A DNA stretch of 64,000 bases from Bolinopsis microptera (taxonomy: Eukaryota; Ctenophora; Tentaculata; Lobata; Bolinopsidae), in the NCBI RefSeq assembly GCF_026151205.1, contig NC_087075.1:7830858-7894857 (forward strand), read 5' to 3'. Position numbers and translations under genes: made by a program. How positions within the stretch are numbered: the stretch's first letter is position 1; each line of letters opens with the position of its first letter. Shown piece after piece: positions 29,598 to 38,442 of the stretch. The notes under the pieces are model-generated. The model was not told the origin of the DNA, made no database searches, and worked only from the letters and a program-made list of their open reading frames with translations.

Positions 29598-31247
29598 TTA
29601 AAATAATGTTTTTGTCGAAGCATCAATTTTGTATAGCACCTTAAATGTATTAAGAGGATCATTACCACTCATACCAGGTACATCACAATCGATCAGGTCA
29701 ATCCCGCACAACCAAGAAATAGGGTTCAGATAGTGTTGTTCATTGATAACTAGATCAACATACATGTGCATATCTTCTGCTCGGATCTCATCATGAAGGT
29801 GTACTGGTTCGTTCAGATAATCTTCTTTGTCAGTACACAGAGTCACGGTTCTCAATCCAATCTCACTCGGGACGGTTTTAAGAATAAAGCCACAGCCAGG
29901 TAAGGTACACGAGGTGGTTGATGGGTGCCTAAATAGGAACTTGAACTTAGCTTCTTTTGATAAGAGAGAACGTGGCTTACTACACGTGTCCATACAATCA
30001 ATGATAACATACGAGCAATTATCTTCGGTAGTCGAGCAAAATGTTGACCTGTCAATCAAGTATAGCGTATGCCCCCAATTTTTTCCTTGAAACCTCGCAT
30101 GCTTTCCGAGAAATATTGGTGGCAAAAGTGGCCAGCCTCGTTTTTCTGTCATGCCTGTTATCGTTTCTGCCAACAATGACATATCAACATTGCGTCTCTG
30201 CCCTTTATACCATTGGTAATATCTCCATGTCACAATAGCTTCTAATACCATTAATAAACCAGTAACTTTCTTTGACTCAGACAACCAATCCAGTAGCTCC
30301 TTAAATGTGATTTCCCCATCCAGATCATGATACAGGTTGGGTATAATGTTATTTCTAGCTGGTAGCGCTAATGTTGAGGTACCTCCACTCACTTCAGTTC
30401 TCTTTGTCTCGATAGATTCTTTTGGTTCTGTAGTTTCAAGGGACATCAAACTCGTAGCTTTCCGGTGAAGTTGTAATGTCCATTTCATATTGTCTCTCGA
30501 GTCCGAGAGCCCCTCCAATACATCAAACAATTGATCAAAAAGGACCCTGTCCCCCCTTTTACATAGATTGAGGTTACAATTCTCCAGTAGATGTACAGAA
30601 GACACAGGTAGTACCGATCCCTGGACTTTCAACAACTCAGACAGCTGATTACTCAAAGTTTGGACAACATAGTTAACTTCAGTACCAGCTAGCTCTATCA
30701 CCATGTCTAGCTTCTGTGTGGACAGTCTGTCTGCATTCTTTAAATACTCGTCTATAAATTGCTGCTTCCATTTCAATATTTCAATCCTTCTGAAAGCCAC
30801 AAGGAGATAATCTTTAGATGTCAGGTTCTCAAAAACAAATGCTGCCTCTTCAAAGAGATAGAGTAGTTCTGTAAAAGACGGTGTCTTGATCGAGTCAGCA
30901 ACTTTGGTGAAATACTCGGAACATTTTTCAGCCAACCAAGACATTTCAAAAACAGTTGCAATCTTGTTGATGTCCCTAAATATTTCCCGGTTCATTCCCT
31001 CAACTGTTCCAGAATAAGCAGCATCGACGAACAGCTGAACAGCAGCTTCACTGAACTCTAACATGTCTACACTGGTCATGTGAAGTGTGGTTGTCATGTG
31101 ATTGATTACAGGGCTGTTGAAGGAGAGGATCACCGAACTGGCACCCACCTCACCTCCCTCACTTGTGTTTAGTTTAATATTGGAGTGTGTTGGAGATCCT
31201 TTCAGATGTATTCCAAAATCCATTGGTGCAACAACTTTGGGGGCCAT
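29598..31247 (-). CDS. BTB/POZ-domain protein, single coding exon
   Basis: 549 residues. The first ~115 residues follow the BTB fold (HSNIKLN, GEVGASSVILSFNSPVI, then AVQLFVDAAYSGTVEGMN and VFEMSWLAEKCSEYF), although the usual HK-x-VLAA-RS core is divergent. A helical BACK-like region follows (~125-230), then a low-complexity linker (~270-300) and a C-terminal domain (~315-549) with GWPLLPPIFLGKHARFQGK and CGFILKTVP that I do not recognise. BTB proteins dimerise and often recruit CUL3. No intron interrupts the coding region; an acceptor-like TATATTCAG upstream of the ATG suggests a 5' UTR intron. It lies between two zinc-finger paralogs. Confidence 0.75.
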   Translation of the reverse strand: MAPKVVAPMDFGIHLKGSPTHSNIKLNTSEGGEVGASSVILSFNSPVINHMTTTLHMTSVDMLEFSEAAVQLFVDAAYSGTVEGMNREIFRDINKIATVFEMSWLAEKCSEYFTKVADSIKTPSFTELLYLFEEAAFVFENLTSKDYLLVAFRRIEILKWKQQFIDEYLKNADRLSTQKLDMVIELAGTEVNYVVQTLSNQLSELLKVQGSVLPVSSVHLLENCNLNLCKRGDRVLFDQLFDVLEGLSDSRDNMKWTLQLHRKATSLMSLETTEPKESIETKRTEVSGGTSTLALPARNNIIPNLYHDLDGEITFKELLDWLSESKKVTGLLMVLEAIVTWRYYQWYKGQRRNVDMSLLAETITGMTEKRGWPLLPPIFLGKHARFQGKNWGHTLYLIDRSTFCSTTEDNCSYVIIDCMDTCSKPRSLLSKEAKFKFLFRHPSTTSCTLPGCGFILKTVPSEIGLRTVTLCTDKEDYLNEPVHLHDEIRAEDMHMYVDLVINEQHYLNPISWLCGIDLIDCDVPGMSGNDPLNTFKVLYKIDASTKTLF

Positions 31248-31638
31248 AATGATATTCTCTCCCTGAATATATTTTATAAGTTATTTTATTTTTATAAGTT
31301 AAAGAAGATTAACTAATTTAAAATCTTGAAAAATGCACTTAAATGTATTTTTCTTCCAAAACAGGAGGTCAGTTGCCTTTCAGCCAAAAACCAAGTTTAT
31401 TATCAATCTGAGATTTGCAAATAGTTATAAATCATTTCCTTGATAGCCACGCCAACAAAGTTAAACTTGAACAATAAAACAAGTCATTCACACAATAAAA
31501 GTTAAATAAATCTGGTAAAAATCTGTAAAAATTAACTCAATAACGATATAAATTAAAAATAAAGTGTTTTCTGATCAAAGTTTAATTCGTTTACTGAAAC
31601 ATTCCATTAATTTTTAGAAGAGATTCAATAAAATGAAT
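31248..31638 (-). other. Duplicated flank upstream of the hAT-like insertion
   Basis: Non-coding. From ~31440 (GCCAACAAAGTTAAA...) it aligns with ~28003-28131. Confidence 0.6.
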
Positions 31639-31646
31639 GATCCGCC

Positions 31647-32746
31647 TAGGCTATCCACTCCGATAATCGTTACCGATAATTATCTCCGATAATTCGTTAA
31701 AAAGGGTTATCTGTTTATCTAGATAAAACATATTTTTATCGGTATAAAAATTCACTAGAAATTACCGAAAAAACTGCCACAATACCGTAAAATTTTAAAG
31801 AAATATTAATGTTTTTTTTTAATAGTATGATAGAAGAGGTAGTTTACTTAAATGTGAGCTACACAAATGTTTATTTACATTTGTATACCTATGGAACTGT
31901 AGAACTGTAGAACTGTAGAACTGTAGAACTGTAGAAGTCTAGAGAAAGTTATTGACATTGTTATCTTGAGGCTAGGGTGCTGGCGTTCTACCTTATAACC
32001 ATTCTGGAGACAGGAACGAGCATGTTACTGTTAACAAGAGTCAAAAATACCGGCAGGGCACTCAATTAAATTCCGTAAGTGTTCTAGGCGTGAAACATTG
32101 TCTTCAGGAGAAGGAATCTGTTGCTCCAAGTTATCCACAGGATAAGGAAACGGTTCACTGAATCACTTTAAATGTTTTACTGTTTCGAGGAGAATTGGTA
32201 TTTGTTGCACTACTGTTCTCAGGAGAAGGAAACCGGTGGTCTACTGTTTTGAAGAGAACTGGTGCACTACTGTTCTCAGGAGAAGGAAACCGTTGGTCTA
32301 CTGTTTTGAAGAGAACTAGTGCGGTACTACTTACTGTTCTCAGGAGAAGGAAACCCTTGGTCTACTGTTTTGTAGAGAACTGGTACACTACTGTTTTTAG
32401 GAGAAGGAAACCGGTGATCTACTGTTTTGAAGAGAACTGGTACACTACTGTTCTTAGGAGAAGACAAACCGTTGGTCTACTGTTTTGAAGAGAACTGGTA
32501 CACTATTGTTCCCCGGAGAAGAAAACTGATGCTCTAATATTTTCAAAAGAAAGGAAGTTGTACTTTAGCAAGATTACTGGTAAACAGTAATAAAAGTCGA
32601 CAATCAGTTTTTGTGAAATTTGGAAAACATTTTGGCTTTGGCCTTCAGCAGAAAAATTATCGGTTTTATCGGTTTTATCTAGATAAAACCTAAATTTTTA
32701 TCTGTTTATCTAGATAAAAGATTTCATACCGATAATGGATAGCCTA
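31647..32746. mobile_element. Non-autonomous hAT-like transposon with 8-bp target duplication
   Basis: The ends are inverted repeats TAGGCTATCCA / TGGATAGCCTA. Both flanks carry GATCCGCC (31639-31646 and 32747-32754). The paralogous flank at 28132 shows the undisrupted site. Three copies of the palindromic TTTATCTAGATAAA lie near the two ends, as is common for hAT subterminal repeats. There is no transposase ORF; the middle holds a minisatellite. An 8-bp duplication with TAG-type ends fits the hAT superfamily. Confidence 0.85.
32090..32520 (+). repeat. ~60-bp degenerate minisatellite inside the hAT-like element
   Basis: Six or seven irregular copies of CTGTTCTCAGGAGAAGGAAACC...GGTCTACTGTTTTGAAGAGAACTGG. 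It produces open frames in one direction that I do not regard as genes. Confidence 0.85.
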
Positions 32747-32906
32747 GATCCGCCGCATATTATTGTACCATATATACCGGAAACAGTAGTTGCAAACATA
32801 AATTCTGATTGTCGTATTCTGCGTAGTCAGTTCTCAGTATTAAACAGATTACTGACTACACTGTTATATTTCTGATAGGAATGACAGATTCGTTGAAATT
32901 TACATA

Positions 32907-34555
32907 CGGGTATATGGCCCCCAGAATATAGGTCGTTTTTTGAGCACTTAGAAACAGGTGTTAAAACTACTTCTAAGCATGTTTAGGGCTGTAAATATGT
33001 ACATAATAACCCTTTAAATGTTTCTTGGGTAGTTGAAAATAATTATTAGGTTTTTAAGTGTACTTTTTTTTCACCTGTAAAAATACCATTTTTTAACAGG
33101 GCCCCCAGAATATAGGTCCAAACATCTGTTCCTAAGTTGTTCTAAAATTGTCACAAACAGTTATATGCAGTCAGAATATGTTGCTGAGACTGTATTGATG
33201 ATGCCAATGGCTCCAGATACAAAATTGAAAAGGTTTAGAGTATACTTAATAGCAAAAAATCAAAAACTACGGCCCCCAGAATATAGGTATGCAAAAATCG
33301 TCCTCAAATACTCCACCTTCATACATTTTGATGATGCCATCTCTTCAGCATATGTTCTTTAACTGTTTCTCATCACTACCCCACATTCCTTAATGCTCAG
33401 GGTGACAGAGAAAATGCAGAATCTTGGTCGCTATTTTTTTAAAAAAACCTATATTCTGGGGGCCATATACCCGTAATGAGTAAAATCTTTAATTTTACTT
33501 GTTAAAAAGCTTTCATGCACTCATTTAGTAGGGATCTTAACTAAATACTTAAATAAGATTGAAGGAGTGTCAGATATGATTGAGGGGGGCTGTTTTTATC
33601 TGTATCAATACAATGTGCACCTCAATGACTGTAAATCAGACATTTTTGGCCGCCAAATTTTTTTAAAGGCCTAACTCAAAATTCTGTCCCAAAACTTAAG
33701 GTCATGAGACAATTCTACGTTGATTCTGAAAATTTCATGTGAAAATATTGAAACCCTATTGAGTTCTATTGTTTTGAGCGAAGTCAGTTTGAGATATGGG
33801 CGATTTTGTTCATTTTTTGCGATTATTTGAACACAGAATCCACAGTTAGGTAGATATTGAGCTGATAATCATAGAGAATGTGTAATATATGCTTACCTTC
33901 CATATAAAGTTGGTTTCATTCAAAAATATTGATATTAGACCAATTTATGGACCAAAATCGATCAAATTTGGTGCGTATGCCCAAATATGGGCATATGGTT
34001 TTTGTTTTTATCCCATAACTCGGCCAATTTTTATCCAATTTTGATAAAACTTGATATGTGGGTTCAGGAGACTAGTAGCTACAAGTAGAGCATCCCAAAG
34101 CATGGTTTTGGGCATGTTCAGGGTTTTTGACCAACCTATATTCTGGGGGTCGTATAGACCTATATTCTGGGGGCCCGTAAAATTGTGGTGGCCATAACTT
34201 TTTTCCAAATTGTCAGTTTGCAGATGTCTCGATGAAAAGATAGCTTAAAATAATACTTATACTCATACCAGTAGTCTTAATGGCATGTGTTGGACAGATT
34301 TTTGTCATGACAATTTTTCGCCATATTTACCCCTCTAGAAAATGACAACATCGTTTAAATCTTTCGCTGTCATGACCAAATATACCAAAATACCTCATGT
34401 AGGTCCAAAATTTTTATCCAGAAACATAAGTTACATGTTTTACTCCAACCTAGCAGTAACAGATCCCATTAGTATCGCTTATCTTGGTTAGAACTGTATC
34501 CACTAACATGACCTATATTTTGGGGGCCACCTATATTCTGGGGGCCATATACCCG
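32907..34555. mobile_element. TA-target MITE with iterated terminal-repeat cores
   Basis: A ~27-bp perfect inverted repeat beginning CGGGTATATGGCCCCC bounds the element, flanked by TA (32905-32906, 34556-34557). The empty site is preserved at 28405. The core GCCCCCAGAATATAGGT recurs at ~32915, 33102 and 33271 (forward), and at ~33448, 34137, 34160, 34510 and 34529 (inverted). A full internal end at 33447-33473, followed by TA, suggests a shorter 567-bp element (32907-33473) joined to a second one. TA targeting fits the Tc1/mariner group, but no transposase is seen. Confidence 0.8.
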
Positions 34556-34566
34556 TAATATATTAT

Positions 34567-35529
34567 CTAGGGTCCTGTTGCAGCGTGCATACTACGACGA
34601 TGTTTGTCCAGATAATCTTTCCTATAGCACTTATATGAACAACTCTCACATTTGTACGGTTTTTCTCCAGTATGAATCATCAGATGGCGTTTAAGATGTT
34701 GGTTCTCAGTGAAAGACAATGAGCATTCATTGCACTTGTACGGCTTCACTCCAGAATGAGTCATCTGATGTCTGAAAAGATGTGACTTGGTTCCGAAGGA
34801 TGCAGGACAATCACCACATTTATGTGGTTTTTCTCCTAACTCTAAGAGGCGCTTTTTCTTCATTGAAAATTGGGAATACTCCAAATCATATTTATAGATC
34901 TTTTCTCCTGTGTGGAGACGCTGATGCCGGACCAAAGTGCTTTTCGAAGTACATTCATAAGAACATTCCAAACACATTAACATTTTTTCTCGTGTGTGAA
35001 TTTTCTGATGATCAATCAGGCGATTTCTTAAAGGACCAGAATATGAACATTCCTTGCACTTGTAGGTTTTTGCAGAGTGCATAAGGCGGCGATGTTTGAC
35101 AAGACCAGTTTTGGAAGAACACTCACATGGACATTCAGCACACTTGAACGACTTCTCTTCAGCAGGAGTGAAACGACTTATACTCGCATCATGGTGAGCA
35201 ACGAAATTCTTATGAACAATCATGCAGGAAGAATGATCCTCCTTTGCAAGAATTGTTTGCAGCTTCATCACTTCTTCTGTTAGTTTTGACAGGTAAGCCG
35301 GCTTATTTGCAAAAGAGTGCAAACCCTTCCTGATTATATCATTATGATTTTTTTCGATATGTTCAATGAGACAACTTTCATAAAGAAAATGGGCTTCACA
35401 TTTTGGACATATGAAATCATGCGATTTTCCAGTAGGTTGTTCTTCCTCAGTTTTCATTTCCATTGCGATCGGCAGATCAGGGCCCGTATTCATTACTCCG
35501 TTAAGTGAATTTGTACTCTGCATTGGCAT
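34567..35529 (-). CDS. C2H2 zinc-finger protein, family 2 (longest member)
   Basis: The start is chosen at MPMQSTNSL (35529) because the acceptor ACTTTTTGCAG lies just upstream and the same N-terminus occurs at 27797; the frame itself is open further. About 320 residues: acidic MEMKTEEEQ, finger CPKCEAHFLYES...HIEKNH, a ~75-residue linker, then fingers CAECPCECSS, CKECSYSG, CLECSYEC, CGDCPASF, CNECSLSF and CESCSYKC. One position (YKYDLEYSQFSMKKKRLLEL) keeps finger spacing but has lost both Cys, a degenerate finger. The end HRRSMHAATGP is shared with the gene at 28414. Confidence 0.85.
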   Translation of the reverse strand: MPMQSTNSLNGVMNTGPDLPIAMEMKTEEEQPTGKSHDFICPKCEAHFLYESCLIEHIEKNHNDIIRKGLHSFANKPAYLSKLTEEVMKLQTILAKEDHSSCMIVHKNFVAHHDASISRFTPAEEKSFKCAECPCECSSKTGLVKHRRLMHSAKTYKCKECSYSGPLRNRLIDHQKIHTREKMLMCLECSYECTSKSTLVRHQRLHTGEKIYKYDLEYSQFSMKKKRLLELGEKPHKCGDCPASFGTKSHLFRHQMTHSGVKPYKCNECSLSFTENQHLKRHLMIHTGEKPYKCESCSYKCYRKDYLDKHRRSMHAATGP

Positions 35530-35766
35530 ATCCTGCAAAAAGTTATGTAAATCTCTCACTGTATTAACTGTACGAAAAGAAAACACTGAAAAGTAAACAA
35601 TTTCCATATTTATCAGTTTATGAGTTTTAAGAATCACAGAATAAAAGTTGAACCGAATAAATCTTCTCAAGATTATATTCCTTTTTTTTAATTTAAATTG
35701 AATTAACTTCAAGGCTCATCAAACGTTTCTTTCACCAGCAGTTATAATTGCAGCACCATAATACTA
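35530..35766 (-). other. 5' flank of the zinc-finger gene
   Basis: AT-rich; the frame of the gene stays open for ~60 codons but contains no recognisable domain and probably is intron. Confidence 0.5.
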
Positions 35767-35999
35767 GGCTTTGCATTCCTAATTATTCACAAGACATTAG
35801 TATATATAATAATTGTGGGTGGCGTCGTCTGCTGACAGTGCTCAATCGGCAGGCCGAGAGCTAGATACAAATTGAAACGACCGGTTGAGTCAGACAAATG
35901 TTTCAATCATGATACAAAACCATGATCGCATCAGTTGTCACTGTTATATATATATAATATATACTATTATGTCCTGTGAATAATTACGAATGCAAAGCC
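35767..35999. mobile_element. 233-bp MITE with ~40-bp inverted repeats
   Basis: The left end GGCTTTGCATTCCTAATTA and the right end, its near-perfect inverse (...CGAATGCAAAGCC), continue inward through TTCACAAGACAT and TATATA. The central ~130 bp is unique. No ORF; target duplication unclear. Confidence 0.75.
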
Positions 36000-36871
36000 A
36001 AACCAAGTTATTACACATTTTTGATCGGCCAGTATATCATTATGCAACTTTTATTATTTATAAAGAAAACATGAGCTCTTGAATAAAGAATTAATGTTGA
36101 AATCATAAAATTATAACGAGTTTAATTGTAAGCACAGGTACACAAGTGTTACAAATATCTGAGTTCAACTTTAATGTTCAACAAAATTAGTCTAATACTA
36201 TATATTAGACTATATAATACGTCTAATTCTATAAATTATAATTATAAATCTAACGAATCTAATGATTATTATAATTTCTAAGTCCTAGCAGAAAACTTAA
36301 ATTCAAAAATCCAAACATATTATTATAAGAAGAAAAGAAAATGAAATCTAGTATACCTACAACTAAACATATTTACAATGGGGATGATTCAAATTATTTG
36401 TCAGCTACGTTTAAAGTATATTTCAATACAATGGCTAAGTATTCACTGTCGCCCCAGAAACTCCCACCCTAAAATCGTGCTAAGATTGGGGTGACTTTTT
36501 TTTTTTTTGTTGGGGACTGGCCCGTGGTACCAGCCAATGTTTACTCAAAAAATATATATAATATCAATGGTAATAAGAAATTCATCCCCGTGGGGCACAT
36601 GCATAAATATAAAATGTAAAGGAAATCTCAAACTATTCAATTTAGATTCTACCTGTAAAGTATGCAATGAAGGTTTATAATTTAAAGTTTTATTTTCCAA
36701 TGGTTAATAGGTAAAGATAAGAAAAGTAAAACAAGACTGAGCACTTCAAAATTTGTAGAATTTGTAACTTGATTTGAAATCGCGGCGATAAAAAAGAATG
36801 TCCTATGTTGGCAGTGTAATTGATGAGATATGCGACGTTTATTGAGTGATGCATAAGTGTGTGCATATAAT
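36000..36871 (-). other. AT-rich stretch and 3' region of LINE-G
   Basis: No gene seen. The part next to 36872 (to ~36680) is probably the 3' UTR of the truncated LINE; an AATAAA is at ~36690 on the minus strand. Confidence 0.5.
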
Positions 36872-37795
36872 CTAAGATGTAGAGACAAGGTTATTATCGG
36901 CATTTTGGTTTATGTTACGCTTTGATTTTCTTAGTCCTGTTATACAATATAACATGAAATTAGGCCAATCGTCTTCGATGTTTTCATTTTGCTGATCGAT
37001 GAGCATAGTTTTTATACAAGTTTTGTAAATGTTCAGGTTAAATAGACTAGGCGGGGAAGTTGCTGCAACATTATATCGGTTTATTGCTAATAATGGACCT
37101 TTAAAAAATACTGAGTTGTTGTAAGGGTGTTGACCATACTTTTCTGACCATTGTGTAGTGAGAATAGAATCCAGGTTAGTCTTAAATAATGGTGCACTTT
37201 TGGGAATTGTTTTCTTGAGAGACAATGGTACTAGATTAGGAAAGTTTTTCAATTTATGCATTAAAATGAGTGCGTTCTTTACAATGATACTGTGTACTGT
37301 CAATATTTTATGTGAATAAAAGCCAGACTTGGTACTTGCTGGGGGGATACCGTCCTTGTACCAGTAATTGACGAAACCAGGTAATACTGCTCGAAGGCCC
37401 ATTTTCTGTTTTACAAAAAGCGATTCAATATGAGACTTGGCAGCAAAACCCCATACAAGGCTGCAATAATTAAGGTGTGACTGCACAAAACTTTGATAAA
37501 TTTGAAGACGTGCTTCGAGAGGCAGATATTTTTTAAGTTTGTACATGACTCCTATGTATCTGGACATTTTCATTTTCATGGCAGAAATATGATGGGACCA
37601 GTTTAGTTTATCATCTATTATAACTCCTAAAAAACGGGCTTCTGTTTTTCTCTCAATTGTGACACCAGAAATTGCCACATCACGATAATTAAGATTTCTT
37701 TGTCGAGAGAAGATCATATAATTTGTTTTCTTAAGGTTGAGAGCTAAACCATTATTATCTACCCATTTAACTAAAGCATCGCTAAGAGTATAAGG
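36872..37795 (-). pseudogene. LINE-G, 5'-truncated RT C-terminal fragment
   Basis: Open for ~305 codons. It starts just after the catalytic box, in the segment ...VKWVDNNGLALNLKKTNYMIFS, continues through ARFLGVIIDDKLNWSHH and YCSLVWG, and ends with the PSLFNL tail of jockey/CR1-type RTs. Endonuclease and the YADD box are missing, so it is a dead-on-arrival insertion, although its remaining frame is undamaged. Confidence 0.85.
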
Positions 37796-37890
37796 TTAAG
37801 TTCTAAGGGAGATTGGCAGAGGGCTAAAAGTTTATCTAATCCAGGAAATGTTAAAATGATTGTTATTATGTCCAGGCAATATAATAATAA

Positions 37891-38062
37891 GGGGTCGTTC
37901 ACATATTACGTAATCATTTTTTGGAACATTTTTACCCCCCCCCCCCCCCCCCTCCCTCCGTAATCAGTTTTACACATAGCTATTGTGTCAAAATTACTCT
38001 AGCGTAATCATTCGGAAACCCCCCCCCCCCTCAGCCGATTACGTGATATGTGAACTACCCCC
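37891..38062. mobile_element. MITE M2 (same family as 22499-22746)
   Basis: The left end GGGGTCGTTCACATATTACG and the right end ...ATATGTGAACTACCCCC are inverse. Long C runs replace the G runs of M1. Confidence 0.75.
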
Positions 38063-38442
38063 AATACTAATAGTGAGTGATTGGTGGGCAGGTTGAATCA
38101 TTTATGTGTGAGAACTAGCAGTAGTAATTTGTTATGAGAGAAACATATTTAATCATAATTACTAACGATTAATATCAAGAATTATAAACTGATGTAAACC
38201 AATATGAAGCTGCAGATAAATTATAAATGGTGCAAAGAATAACTAGCAATATTTAACAATACCTAACAATGTCTAGCAATATCTAACAATATCTAACAAC
38301 AGCTAACAACAGCTAACAATATTTAGTACAATAACCTAGCATAATAATAATACTTATAAATTGATAAAATCTGACTGTAAAATTCTAACTCTAACTCTAA
38401 AGATAATAACCATGTGTTATTCTGATTCCACTATCTAGCTAA
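38063..38442 (-). other. 3' flank of the oxidoreductase gene
   Basis: AT-rich with an irregular CTAACAATAT array (~38255-38335). No gene seen. Confidence 0.5.

Noticed and set aside
32195-32488. 97-codon frame with repeated FSGEGNRWSTVLKRT
   Set aside because: Product of the minisatellite inside the hAT-like element; no start context, no domain.
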